The notes under the pieces were generated by a model. It did no database searches. It was not told the origin of the DNA and saw nothing but the letters and a program-made list of their open reading frames with translations. The position numbers were made by a program, and so were the translations under genes. Below, piece after piece: positions 43,574 through 53,012 of a DNA stretch of 64,000 nt (positions are counted from its first letter, which is position 1; every line of letters starts with the position of its first letter). Source of the stretch: Glaciecola sp964446865 (GTDB taxonomy: Bacteria > Pseudomonadota > Gammaproteobacteria > Enterobacterales > Alteromonadaceae); the NCBI GenBank assembly GCA_964446865.1, contig CAYURD010000009.1:4012-68011 (forward strand), written 5' to 3'.

Positions 43574-44446
43574 TTAGTTATATATGTATGGTAGAGGATC
43601 GACCTGACGGCCGTTTTTGATTACTTCGTAGTGTACGTGCGGGCCTGTTGAACGACCTGTACTACCCATTAATGCAAGTGCTTGCCCTTTAGTAACAACA
43701 TCGCCAACTTCAACTGTTAGCTCTTTGTTATGGCCATAACGTGTTTTTAAGCCATTACCATGGTCAATTTCGACCATGTTACCATAACCAAAACGTTTGC
43801 CTGACCATGTCACAACGCCTGCACCTGTAGCCACTACGCTACTGCCTTCTTTCCCTGCAAAGTCTATGCCTCTGTGCATAGTCGGTTTGCCTGAAAACGG
43901 GTCTTTTCGTACGCCATAATATGACGATAACCAACCTTTACCAATTGGCCTGCCAGCCAATTTGCTCTCTTGTTCTATATTGAGGCCAAGTAGAATAGAT
44001 TCAAGAGCAGTTAGCTGTTGTATCTTAAATTCTAGGGCGCCAGACATCTTATCAATCTGCGCTGTTAGCTCAGCGTCTTTGTTAAGATTGTTTTTAATTT
44101 CGTTTGATAATTGGAAATCAGCCTGCGTCAGTCCACTTTTTTCAGCAAGGTTTGCTGATAAGGTATCAAGATGGTTTAGTTGTGATTGCATTGACGCAAG
44201 TTGCTGAATGAGCCCATCCATTTGCTGATTAGTCGTTGTATGAAGCTTGTTGACTAACTCAGCTTGTTCTTCAAGTCCAGTTTTGACAACGTTTAGCCTA
44301 ATTTGATTTTCGTAGACCGATTCAGTTGTTCGACTTGATACCAAAAACACCAAAGATACACCCACCAGCAAGCTCACGGTTTTACGAATCGAAAAACGCT
44401 TCGCAATACGCGTATTTTTGCCTTTTACTAGGATAGTAATGCTCAT
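43574..44446 (-). CDS. M23-family murein peptidase with coiled coil
   Basis: Zinc endopeptidase of the lysostaphin/M23 (LytM) type acting on peptidoglycan cross-links. A short cytosolic basic start (RIAKRFSIRK) and one membrane helix (TVSLLVGVSLVFLVSS) come first, then a coiled coil of about 110 residues (TGLEEQAELVNKLHTTTNQQ and on). The catalytic domain has the zinc ligands in HRGIDFAGKEG (HxxxD) and GPHVHYEV (HxH), so it should be active, unlike EnvC-type activators. It is anchored in the inner membrane and faces the periplasm. It stands between lpxC and secA, the place of secM in enterobacteria. Confidence 0.92.
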   Translation of the reverse strand: MSITILVKGKNTRIAKRFSIRKTVSLLVGVSLVFLVSSRTTESVYENQIRLNVVKTGLEEQAELVNKLHTTTNQQMDGLIQQLASMQSQLNHLDTLSANLAEKSGLTQADFQLSNEIKNNLNKDAELTAQIDKMSGALEFKIQQLTALESILLGLNIEQESKLAGRPIGKGWLSSYYGVRKDPFSGKPTMHRGIDFAGKEGSSVVATGAGVVTWSGKRFGYGNMVEIDHGNGLKTRYGHNKELTVEVGDVVTKGQALALMGSTGRSTGPHVHYEVIKNGRQVDPLPYIYN

Positions 44447-44554
44447 GGTATTTGGTGTCTCGTTACAGTATTAAGTTACTGTTTAATATTTGTATTAAGT
44501 GTATGGTTGTTATCGACCAAATGAAAGAAATATATATACACTTACTTATTTATT

Positions 44555-44584
44555 TTTATAACTAAAGCGACAAACACTTGTCAA
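44555..44584 (-). promoter_or_regulatory. Candidate sigma70 promoter of the M23 peptidase gene
   Basis: On the minus strand, a perfect TTGACA (44584-44579), an 18-bp spacer and TATAAA (44560-44555), about 110 bp before the start codon. The rest of the 393-bp gap to lpxC (44447-44839) is A/T-rich with no coding frame I can support. Confidence 0.65.
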
Positions 44585-44839
44585 AAACATACGCTTTATT
44601 TCATGTTTCGTTATGCTAACAAGGTGTAAAATTATTAACATACATTCTGAACCTGATAACTAAGCAGTAATTTAGTATAGATTACAATGCCTTAAAATTC
44701 TCATGCGCATTAAAATATACGTTTACAAGAACAAATTGCGAACCGTATAACTGATAAAACACCTATGCAATTTCTATGCAAACTTCGCTAACATACTTTT
44801 GTTCGGCTGAAAAAACACGACCACACTACTGTATATATT

Positions 44840-45769
44840 TTAAGCGAAATTTACACCCATCTGCTCTGGACGCTCAATGTATTTTATTGGCAGAGAATCT
44901 TCATTCTCAAATTCAACGTATTCCCAAGCGCTTGTATCATTCAAAATTGCATTTAATAATTTGTTGTTTAAACCATGTCCAGTTTTATAAGCCGCTAACT
45001 CGCCTATTAAGTTATGTCCACCTAAAAACAAATCACCAACGGCGTCCAATATTTTATGCTTCAAAAATTCATCTTTGTAACGCAAGCCTTCGGGGTTAAG
45101 CACTCGAAATTCGTCTAAGGCAACCGCATTGTCCATGCTACCGCCTAATGCTAACTTCATTGAATTCATCATTTCTAGGTCGCGCATAAATCCAAACGTT
45201 CTTGCTCGGCTAACTTCTTCTATATATGAATCTTTCGAAAAATCTAACACGCAATGTTGACGTGATTGTGCGATAGCTGGATGTTCAAAATCTATTTCAA
45301 AATCTACTTTAAAACCATCATAAGGTCTAAACTCAGCCCATTTATCACCGTCTTCTACACGCACGGTTTTAGTCACCTTGATAAACTTTTTGGCTTTATC
45401 TAATTCTACAATGCCGGCGCTTTGCAATAAAAATATAAAAGGGCTAGCGCTGCCATCAAGTATTGGAAGCTCATGACTGTCAACCTCAACAATTATATTA
45501 TCGATGCCTAGGCCTGATAGGGCTGATGCTAAATGCTCAACGGTGTGAATAGAATGCCCATCGGCATTCGTAATGCAGGTACACAACATTGTGTCGCCCA
45601 CATCTTTTGAGTTGGCGTGAATATCTGCTGGCGGGTTAATGTCTACGCGTCTAAATACAATCCCTGTATCAGCTGGAGCAGGACGCAATGTCATTGTGAC
45701 TTTGCGGCCTTTGTGCAAACCAATGCCAGTTTCAGTAATCGATGTTTTTAACGTTCGTTGTTTTAACAT
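44840..45769 (-). CDS. lpxC: UDP-3-O-acyl-N-acetylglucosamine deacetylase LpxC
   Basis: Committed step of lipid A synthesis. 309 residues from MLKQRTLKTSITETG, whose ATG has AAGG six bases before it; the frame is open for 16 more codons. The zinc ligands are in HTVEHLASALSGLGIDN (His) and HKILDAVGDLFLGGHNLIGE (His, Asp and catalytic His). ARTFGFMRDLE is the conserved substrate loop. The C-terminus is a few residues longer than in E. coli and lacks its degradation tail (LAFKAPSAVLA type); here it ends in YIERPEQMGVNFA. It follows ftsZ, as usual. Confidence 0.97.
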   Translation of the reverse strand: MLKQRTLKTSITETGIGLHKGRKVTMTLRPAPADTGIVFRRVDINPPADIHANSKDVGDTMLCTCITNADGHSIHTVEHLASALSGLGIDNIIVEVDSHELPILDGSASPFIFLLQSAGIVELDKAKKFIKVTKTVRVEDGDKWAEFRPYDGFKVDFEIDFEHPAIAQSRQHCVLDFSKDSYIEEVSRARTFGFMRDLEMMNSMKLALGGSMDNAVALDEFRVLNPEGLRYKDEFLKHKILDAVGDLFLGGHNLIGELAAYKTGHGLNNKLLNAILNDTSAWEYVEFENEDSLPIKYIERPEQMGVNFA

Positions 45770-45958
45770 GCCAGCCTTACTCGAAAATAAAGGTTGCGTA
45801 GAATACACACTAAGCATCAGAAAGTCAAAGCTTTTATATTTTGCAAGTATTTTTTTGCAAATCTACAACTGTTCAGACCACTTATGCTAAGTCATTCTTA
45901 TTTATAAAAATAATGAAAAGCATCCTCATATTTACATATCAGGATGCTTGCATTTGCC

Positions 45959-47101
45959 TTAATCGGCTTGTCTACGTAAAAATGCAGGGATGTCTAAGTA
46001 CTCTAGTTCACCTGACTTTTCTTCATCAATTTTTACTGCTTGGCTCCCCTCTACGGCACTTGCCGCATGCCCTTCAGATGTAGGCATCGCTTCGCGAGAA
46101 GGCACTCCTGCTTCATTTTTGACCAATGAAATATCAGGCTTTCTGTCTGCACCAATACCCGTGGCAACAACCGTCACTCTAATTTCATCTTCTAGTTCAG
46201 GGTCGATTACGGTTCCCACTACAACGGTGGCGTTTTCAGATGCAAAGGCTTTAACCGCATTACCAATCACTTCGTATTCGTCAATGGCAAAATCTAAACC
46301 AGCGGTGATATTTACCAAGATCCCGCGTGCACCAGATAAATCGATATCCTCAAGCAGTGGGCAAGCAATCGCAGCTTCTGCCGCTTCTTCAGCTCGGTCT
46401 TCACCTTTACCTATACCACTACCCATCATCGCAGTACCCATTTCTGACATGACGGTTTTTACGTCTGCAAAGTCAACGTTTACCAAACCAGTTCGGGTAA
46501 TTAGTTCAGCGATACCTTGTACTGAGCCCTTTAATACATCGTTTGCAGCACTAAAAGCTTGTAATAAAGGCGTGCCTTTACCCATCACTTTCAGTAACTT
46601 TTCGTTGGGAATGGTGATTAATGAATCTACGTATTGAGATAGCTCAGTAATACCTTGATTAGCAAAATCTAGTCGCTTTTTACCTTCAAAAGGAAAAGGC
46701 TTTGTGACAACGGCAACCGTCAAAATCCCCATGTCTTTCGCAAGCTTTGCGACTTCAGGCGCGGCGCCTGTTCCGGTGCCGCCGCCCATACCTGCGGTAA
46801 TGAACACCATGTCAGCACCATCTAAGGATTGACGTATTTTCTCGCGATCTTCATGTGCCGCTTCACGACCAACGTTAGGATCGGCGCCAGCCCCTAAGCC
46901 TTTTGTCAGCTCAGTGCCTATCTGGATTTTTACCGTGGCCGTTGACTTTTTTAAAGCTTGAGCATCGGTATTCATGGCGATGAAGTCAACGCCTTCTATT
47001 GTTTGTGTCACCATATATTCAACGGCGTTACCGCCACCGCCGCCTACGCCGACTACTTTGATTACAGCTTCGTCTGAAGGTGGTTCCATCAGTTCGAACA
47101 T
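45959..47101 (-). CDS. ftsZ: Cell division tubulin homologue FtsZ
   Basis: GTPase that forms the Z ring. The tubulin signature GGGTGTGAAPEVAKLAKDMG, GGGGGNAVEYMV at the start and the T7 loop NVDFADVKTVMSEMG are present. The variable linker of about 50 residues is acidic and Ser/Ala-rich and ends in the conserved tail LEYLDIPAFLRRQAD that binds FtsA and ZipA. 380 residues. GGAG stands seven bases before the ATG. It follows ftsA by 66 bp and precedes lpxC. Confidence 0.98.
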   Translation of the reverse strand: MFELMEPPSDEAVIKVVGVGGGGGNAVEYMVTQTIEGVDFIAMNTDAQALKKSTATVKIQIGTELTKGLGAGADPNVGREAAHEDREKIRQSLDGADMVFITAGMGGGTGTGAAPEVAKLAKDMGILTVAVVTKPFPFEGKKRLDFANQGITELSQYVDSLITIPNEKLLKVMGKGTPLLQAFSAANDVLKGSVQGIAELITRTGLVNVDFADVKTVMSEMGTAMMGSGIGKGEDRAEEAAEAAIACPLLEDIDLSGARGILVNITAGLDFAIDEYEVIGNAVKAFASENATVVVGTVIDPELEDEIRVTVVATGIGADRKPDISLVKNEAGVPSREAMPTSEGHAASAVEGSQAVKIDEEKSGELEYLDIPAFLRRQAD

Positions 47102-47167
47102 GGTATTTCTCCGTCACGTTAAGTCTGAGCACAACAGACTTGTTATAATTTAGCGCTTAAAGGCCCC

Positions 47168-48397
47168 CTAAAATGTACCTTTAAACCAACCTTTCACGCG
47201 TTTAAACACGCTTTCGTCGTCATGTCTAGATGACGCTTTCTTATTATTAGAATTTTGTTTACCGTATTGTAATAAGCCAATCGCTGTCGCAAAACAAGGA
47301 TCGTCAACATACTCGGCTAAGCCCTTTACGCTATGAGGCTTACCAACTCTTACCGGCATTTGAAATATTTCTTCAGCAAATTCGACCGCACCTTCCATTT
47401 TGGCACTGCCTCCTGTAATTACTAAGCCGGCTGCTATTTGTTCTTCTAATCCGCTAGCTTTAATATGTTCATAGGCTATTTCTAGTAATTCATGATATCT
47501 AGGTTCTATAACCTCTGCCAGTGTATGGCGAGACATTGCTCTTGCGGGCCTGCCGCCAACACTCGGCACATCTATGGTTTCTTCCATACTCACCATATTC
47601 TTTAATGCACAGGCATAATTAACCTTAATTTGCTCTGCATTATTCATTGGTGTTCTAAAGATTTTAGCGATATCGCTGGTAATCTGATTTCCCGCCAATG
47701 GTATAACAGCAGTATGTCTTATTGCGCCGTCTGTGTAAATGACTATATCGAGTGTTCCGCCCCCAATATCCGCGACACACACGCCTAATTCCTTCTCATC
47801 TTCCGTTAACACGGCATAACTCGATGCCAATGCACCAAATATAGTCTGATCTACTGATAAATCACAGTTTTCTATACATTTAACCAGATTTTTTGCCATA
47901 TCGTCTGCACATGTAATGATGTGAGCAGCAGCCACCATCCTAACACCCGACATTCCAATCGGGTTTTTGATGCCTTCTTGCACATCAATTACATATTCTT
48001 GAGGCAATACATGCAGTAGTTTTCGTTCTGCTGCCATTGGCACTGAACGCGCCGCATGGATCACGTTATCAACGTCGTCTTGGGTCACTTCTTGATTATT
48101 TATAGGTACCATGCCCGTCTCATTTTGGCACTGCACATGACGCCCACTAATTGACATAAATACGCTAGATACTTGGCAGTCAGCCATCAATTCCATTTCG
48201 TTGACGGCATGGCGCACAGAGTCAATTACTAAGTTTAAGTCATTAACACCGCCTTTTTCCATGCCTCGAGACTTGTGTTTGCCGACGCCCACAATACTAA
48301 TATTTCCGTCGTCAAGAATTTCGCCTAATACAGCTTTTACTGTACTAGTGCCAATATCTAGTCCAACAATTAGGTCTCTTTCTACAGCTTTAGACAC
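47168..48397 (-). CDS. ftsA: Cell division actin homologue FtsA
   Basis: Membrane-tethered actin-like protein that anchors FtsZ. It has the phosphate motif LIVGLDIGTSTVKAVLGEI at the start, the 1C domain (about residues 85-165), VCVADIGGGTLDIVIYTDGA and GLVITGGSAKMEGAVEFA. The C-terminus has the amphipathic membrane helix SVFKRVKGWFKGTF. 409 residues. Its start overlaps the end of ftsQ by 8 bp, indicating coupled translation. Confidence 0.97.
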   Translation of the reverse strand: MSKAVERDLIVGLDIGTSTVKAVLGEILDDGNISIVGVGKHKSRGMEKGGVNDLNLVIDSVRHAVNEMELMADCQVSSVFMSISGRHVQCQNETGMVPINNQEVTQDDVDNVIHAARSVPMAAERKLLHVLPQEYVIDVQEGIKNPIGMSGVRMVAAAHIITCADDMAKNLVKCIENCDLSVDQTIFGALASSYAVLTEDEKELGVCVADIGGGTLDIVIYTDGAIRHTAVIPLAGNQITSDIAKIFRTPMNNAEQIKVNYACALKNMVSMEETIDVPSVGGRPARAMSRHTLAEVIEPRYHELLEIAYEHIKASGLEEQIAAGLVITGGSAKMEGAVEFAEEIFQMPVRVGKPHSVKGLAEYVDDPCFATAIGLLQYGKQNSNNKKASSRHDDESVFKRVKGWFKGTF

Positions 48398-49295
48398 GAT
48401 TTATTTCCGCCTTTTTGTACTTATAATTGGTGCTTTGTCGCGCACTATTGGTGTTTATATTTTTATTATCTTTTTCTTGCCAACCTACCGCTAAGCCAGT
48501 GTCATAACGTAAATCAACGTAATTAATCAGGGTGTTGTCTTGTTCTGACTTCTCAAGCATAAGCGGATAGACATCAATAAAACGTTGCAAACGATTAATA
48601 TAGTCTTGACGGCCCAATCTAAGCATAATATCGCTTCGTAATTTTGCTTGCCATGCAAAGCGCTCACTTAAAATTAGTTGTGCTATTTGCTGTCCACTTG
48701 CATTTAGTAAGCCTTGCATATGAGTATACCCTGTTAATGCAGTTTTTTCGCTACCACCAGGGCCAAATAATTGAGGTAAGGCTTGCAATACCTCGTTTTG
48801 TTGTTGATTTTCTAAGTTGTAAATAGAAGCGAGTCCATCAAAGGTATTGCCATATTTATTGAGCAAGAGGTCATCATTCCACCTTGCAACGGCTTTTTGT
48901 TCGACGATATGCACGTAGAGCTTGCTAGGCCAGCGTTTTCTAACAGAAGCTGAAAATACCCACGCTTGGCTTTCCATCAGCTGATGGACGTCGTTAACGT
49001 CCAATGCAAAAAAACTACTAGTGAGTTCTGTTCTGATCAACTTTTCTAATGTTTGACTCTGAAGTACTTGCAAATCACCACTGAACACAAGGTCTTGTAC
49101 GGGCAATTTTTGCTCATCTTGCAACCACTGATAAGTTGCAAACGTCGCGTAAACAAGCAGTGCAATAGTCAATAAAAATATAGGCAAGCCAATTGCCAAA
49201 GGTGCCTTTTCAGGCTCGTTAACATTCGCGACAGGGCTTAAAACAAGCTGGTTTTCTGCTTTTTTTGTCATCGCTTTTTGGCCAACCTTGCTCAT
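48390..49295 (-). CDS. ftsQ: Cell division protein FtsQ
   Basis: Bitopic divisome protein. A cytosolic N-terminus of about 30 residues, one membrane helix (APLAIGLPIFLLTIALLVYATF), a POTRA domain (LPVQDLVFSGDLQVLQSQTL) and a beta domain (VRKRWPSKLYVHIVEQKAVARWND) follow in the usual order. The conserved FGPGGSE and the late INYVDLRYDTGLAVGWQ are present. 301 residues, with a polar tail rich in N and K. The start overlaps the ddl stop by 4 bp (ATGA), and the end overlaps ftsA. Confidence 0.95.
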   Translation of the reverse strand: MSKVGQKAMTKKAENQLVLSPVANVNEPEKAPLAIGLPIFLLTIALLVYATFATYQWLQDEQKLPVQDLVFSGDLQVLQSQTLEKLIRTELTSSFFALDVNDVHQLMESQAWVFSASVRKRWPSKLYVHIVEQKAVARWNDDLLLNKYGNTFDGLASIYNLENQQQNEVLQALPQLFGPGGSEKTALTGYTHMQGLLNASGQQIAQLILSERFAWQAKLRSDIMLRLGRQDYINRLQRFIDVYPLMLEKSEQDNTLINYVDLRYDTGLAVGWQEKDNKNINTNSARQSTNYKYKKAEINRV

Positions 49296-50311
49296 TCGCC
49301 TGCCCCTTGTTGAGACGCTAAAATAGCCTGTGTTCGCTCTGTCTCAGACAACGTTTGAGCCAAAATGCAGACCACAAGCTGTTCAAAACTCAAGCCAGCT
49401 TGTTTGGCTGCCTTGGGTACTAAACTAGTTTTGGTCATGCCGGGGACTGTGTTACTTTCTAAAAGGTAAAACTGATTATATTGCGTGTCATTTTCAGCAC
49501 AGTCTTGCTCACGCATTAAGTCGACTCTTCCCCAACCGCTGCCTTGCAATGCTTTAAAGGCCGTTAATGCCAATTGCTGAATCTGCAATTCATCGTCATC
49601 GTTTAAGCCACTTGGACAATTATATTCAGTTGTGTCTGCTTTGTACTTGGCATGGTAGTCGTAAAAGCCAGTTGCAGACTTCATGTTGATTGAGGGTAAA
49701 GCATTGTCCCCTAATATACTGACCGTATATTCTGGCCCGGTAATAAATTGCTCAATAAGCACTTGATCATCGTATTTAAAAGCGTTTTCAATCGCATCTA
49801 TAAGTGACTGTTCATCTTCTGCCTTTGCCATTCCAAGACTTGAGCCTTCTAGACTAGGTTTAACCATTACTTTGCCCTTAAGGCTTGACAATATGTTTGA
49901 TGCATCTGCTCGTAAAAAACTGTGCTTATGCACAACGCGGTAGTTTGCCGTTGGTAAACCTTGCGCGTGCCATACTAATTTACTTAACACTTTATCCATT
50001 GCTAAAGCCGAACCACTAACGCCTGAGCCGGTGTAAGGTAATCCTAGTTGTTGCAATGCTCCTTGTATCGAGCCATCCTCTCCACCTCGACCATGAAGCG
50101 CAATGAAAACACGATCAAATTTTTGTGTTTTTAGCTCGCAAATATGAAGTTCTTTAGGGTCGAAACTATGTGCATCAATACCATAAGACTGTAATGCAGA
50201 TAAAATCGCCTTTCCCGAGGCCAAGCTTACTTCGCGCTCTGCTGAAACGCCCCCGAGTAATACGGCAACTTTGCCAAAAGCGCGATGAGGTATATTCAGC
50301 AATTGATTCAT
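49292..50311 (-). CDS. ddlB: D-alanine--D-alanine ligase
   Basis: ATP-grasp enzyme that makes the D-Ala-D-Ala dipeptide for MurF. VAVLLGGVSAEREVSLASGKAI at the start, ALHGRGGEDGSIQGALQQLGLPYTGS, VMVKPSLEGSSLGM and LLESNTVPGMTKTSLVPKAA are its motifs. 339 residues, slightly longer than E. coli DdlB because of a polar loop (MREQDCAENDTQYNQ). It overlaps both murC and ftsQ by 4 bp. Confidence 0.96.
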   Translation of the reverse strand: MNQLLNIPHRAFGKVAVLLGGVSAEREVSLASGKAILSALQSYGIDAHSFDPKELHICELKTQKFDRVFIALHGRGGEDGSIQGALQQLGLPYTGSGVSGSALAMDKVLSKLVWHAQGLPTANYRVVHKHSFLRADASNILSSLKGKVMVKPSLEGSSLGMAKAEDEQSLIDAIENAFKYDDQVLIEQFITGPEYTVSILGDNALPSINMKSATGFYDYHAKYKADTTEYNCPSGLNDDDELQIQQLALTAFKALQGSGWGRVDLMREQDCAENDTQYNQFYLLESNTVPGMTKTSLVPKAAKQAGLSFEQLVVCILAQTLSETERTQAILASQQGAGE

Positions 50312-51858
50312 TGATGCTGCTCCGCGCTATCTGCTTTTTCTTTCGCTAAGTTATTCAAATGCACTAGATCAAAACTATACTTTGCCAAATCTGCAGCAAT
50401 ATTCCCCACATTTCCAGCGCCTTGTAAAAATACGACATCTTGCTCTTTAAGCACGTCTTGCAAAATACTGTACAAGCTTACCGGCTCACCCACATAAATC
50501 GGATCAACTTTTCCGCGTAAACGCACCGAACGGCAAAGTGATTTGCTATCAACTCCTTCAATAGCTTGTTCGCTCGCAGCATAAACATCTAGCAAGAGCA
50601 ACACATCAACTTTTGATAGGGTGGCAACAAAATCTTCATATAAGTCTCGCGTTCGCGTAAAACGATGCGGTTGATATACCATGACTAAACGCCGTTTTGG
50701 CCAATTACTGCGTGCTGCCGCAATTGTCATGTCTACTTCGGTTGGGTGATGCCCATAATCGTCAACAAGTGTAATTGTTGACTCGCTTTCATCTGACTGA
50801 TATTCGTTGTTAGTGGCCTGTTCTTTCTCAAGGTCGCTACGTGTAGTAACTGACGTTGGCAGTGAATATTCCCCAAGTACTTGGAAACGTCGACCAATAC
50901 CTGCAAATGTCGATAGCGCTCGTAAAATGTGCTTATCACTTATGCCCTCTTCTTTGGCAATAGCAATCGCGGCGGTTGCATTTAACACATTATGAACACC
51001 CGTTACATTTAGCGTGACACTAAGGGTTGTGCCACTTGGACAGCGTACATCAAAACGAGAGCGGTTCATTGCATATTGTATATTGCTGGTAACAAAATCA
51101 TTGTTCGCATCCAAACCATAGGTCAGATATTTGCGCTCTAGTTTTGGAATAATTTCTTGAACAACAGCGTCATCTCCGCATAACACCGCTAATCCGTAAA
51201 ATGGTAAATTATGTAAAAACTCGATGTAAGCACTTTTCATTTTCGCGAAATCGCCACCATAGGCTTCTAGGTGGTCAGCTTCTATATTGGTAATAATGCT
51301 AAGCGTTGGTTGTAAATGCAAAAAAGACGCATCGCTTTCGTCTGCTTCGGCAATTAAGTATTTACTCATCCCTAATTTTGCATTAGTACCGGCACTGTTG
51401 AGCAAACCGCCAATGACATAAGTCGGGTCGAGTTCGGCTTCAGAAAATATCGTCGCCAATAAGCTTGTCGTTGTTGTTTTACCATGGGTTCCGGCCACGG
51501 CAATCCCATATCGAAAGCGCATCAGTTCAGCTAACATTTGCGCCCGACGGATCACTGGAATTCGCTCATCAATTGCTCGCTTAATTTCAGGATTAGTGCT
51601 ATCAATCGCAGAAGACACAACAAGTACATCGACTTGTTTAATATTGTCAGCCTGATGCCCTATATAAACGCTCGCCCCTTTTTTGATTAAGCGCGCCGTC
51701 ATAGCGCTCGCCTGAATATCTGACCCGCTTACCGCATATCCTAAATTGAGCATTACTTCAGCAATGCCGCCCATACCTGCACCGCCAATACCAACGAAAT
51801 GTATTAACTTTACATCGCGCATCTTATGAGGATGATTTGTCCCTTGAACGTCAGTCAT
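50308..51858 (-). CDS. murC: UDP-N-acetylmuramate--L-alanine ligase
   Basis: First amino acid ligase of the peptidoglycan precursor. Nucleotide-sugar motif HFVGIGGAGMGGIAEVMLNLG, P-loop AGTHGKTTTTSLLATIF, IITNIEADHLEAYGGD and VDDYGHHPTEVDMTI. 516 residues against about 490 in E. coli; an extra acidic, Ser/Glu-rich segment (RSDLEKEQATNNEYQSDESE, around residue 340) comes just before DDYGHHPTE. It overlaps murG and ddlB by 4 bp each. Confidence 0.97.
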   Translation of the reverse strand: MTDVQGTNHPHKMRDVKLIHFVGIGGAGMGGIAEVMLNLGYAVSGSDIQASAMTARLIKKGASVYIGHQADNIKQVDVLVVSSAIDSTNPEIKRAIDERIPVIRRAQMLAELMRFRYGIAVAGTHGKTTTTSLLATIFSEAELDPTYVIGGLLNSAGTNAKLGMSKYLIAEADESDASFLHLQPTLSIITNIEADHLEAYGGDFAKMKSAYIEFLHNLPFYGLAVLCGDDAVVQEIIPKLERKYLTYGLDANNDFVTSNIQYAMNRSRFDVRCPSGTTLSVTLNVTGVHNVLNATAAIAIAKEEGISDKHILRALSTFAGIGRRFQVLGEYSLPTSVTTRSDLEKEQATNNEYQSDESESTITLVDDYGHHPTEVDMTIAAARSNWPKRRLVMVYQPHRFTRTRDLYEDFVATLSKVDVLLLLDVYAASEQAIEGVDSKSLCRSVRLRGKVDPIYVGEPVSLYSILQDVLKEQDVVFLQGAGNVGNIAADLAKYSFDLVHLNNLAKEKADSAEQHQ

Positions 51859-53012
51859 CGATGGCCTTCCTGCATACTACTTTGTGCCTTTTGCTTGGCG
51901 ATTTGTAAAATAATGTCACATACTTTTTGACTTGCGTCATGCTTTGCCAGTGCTTTTGCTGCTTTGGCCATTTTTTGTCTTTTATCCACTTGAGTAATTA
52001 GGGTATGTAAGTGGCCATATAAATCGTTATCAAGCTGAGGTTGCTGAATTAATATTGCAGCATCATGCTGACTCAAATATTGCGCATTAACGGTTTGATG
52101 GTCGTCCACGGCAATCGGTAAAGGTACGAATATTGCGGCGCGCCCTGCGCCAGCGACTTCGGCAACGCTCAATGCTCCTGCTCTACAAATAATGATGTCA
52201 GCCCAATCGAAACTCGCCACCACATCATCAATAAACTCAGCAACCTTAACCTGCCTCATTCCTTGGTAGGCAAGCTTGACTTGTTCAGCTTTATCTTTAC
52301 CCGACTGATGCACGATATTAATTGAATAGTCAGCTAAATCATCTATTAGTGTTTTTATTACTTTTGGCACACTTTGATTGAGTGCCAACGCGCCCAAGCT
52401 ACCACCAATCACTAAAATGTTGGTTTGATGCAGAGCAGCTTGCTCAGTCGTTAGCGCTTTTTCTTTTATTTCAAAAAAACCTTTGCGGATCGGATTGCCC
52501 ACATGAATAAGGTCTCTTGGCAAAGATTTATTTTTGTCAGTATTCACATCATTTGCACGTAACAAAGAGAAATCAAAACCAGTGAGACATTTATTTGCCA
52601 ATTTTCCTAAGTAACGATTAGTTAAACCAAACACTGCGTTTTGTTCGTGAATAACTAATGGGATCCCCAATAATTTTGCAGCTAACCCGCCAGGGCCACT
52701 TGCATAACCGCCCATGCCTAAAACAACGTTTGGTTTGATCGATTTCATTAATTTTCGAGCTTGTAACAAAGCTTTAAATAGTCGAAAAGGCGTAAACAAC
52801 TTAGTGATGACTGACTTGCCACGCACGCCCGCAATGTCGACAAAATGAATATCAAAACCATGCTTGGGCACCAAATCGGCTTCCATACGGTCTTTAGTAC
52901 CTAGCCAATCAACGTGCCAGCCGTCTGCTTTCATTTGTGAAGCGACTGCCAAACCAGGAAATACATGACCGCCAGTGCCTCCTGCCATGACGAGGAGTTT
53001 AGATTGAGGCAT
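51855..53012 (-). CDS. murG: Undecaprenyldiphospho-muramoylpentapeptide N-acetylglucosaminyltransferase
   Basis: Inner-membrane-bound glycosyltransferase that makes lipid II from lipid I. The N-terminal LVMAGGTGGHVFPGLAVA loop, GMGGYASGPGGLAAKLL, HEQNAVFGLTNRYL, VIGGSLGALALNQSVP and the acceptor-site CRAGALSVAEVAGAGRAAIFVPLP are all intact. 385 residues, with a modest insertion after FDFSLLRANDVNTDKNKSL. The start overlaps the end of ftsW by 14 bp. Confidence 0.97.
   Translation of the reverse strand: MPQSKLLVMAGGTGGHVFPGLAVASQMKADGWHVDWLGTKDRMEADLVPKHGFDIHFVDIAGVRGKSVITKLFTPFRLFKALLQARKLMKSIKPNVVLGMGGYASGPGGLAAKLLGIPLVIHEQNAVFGLTNRYLGKLANKCLTGFDFSLLRANDVNTDKNKSLPRDLIHVGNPIRKGFFEIKEKALTTEQAALHQTNILVIGGSLGALALNQSVPKVIKTLIDDLADYSINIVHQSGKDKAEQVKLAYQGMRQVKVAEFIDDVVASFDWADIIICRAGALSVAEVAGAGRAAIFVPLPIAVDDHQTVNAQYLSQHDAAILIQQPQLDNDLYGHLHTLITQVDKRQKMAKAAKALAKHDASQKVCDIILQIAKQKAQSSMQEGHR

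Noticed and set aside
45990..46637. A 215-codon open frame on the + strand opposite ftsZ
   Set aside because: No family match and Ser/Ala/Ile-rich low-complexity content; it lies wholly within the well conserved ftsZ.
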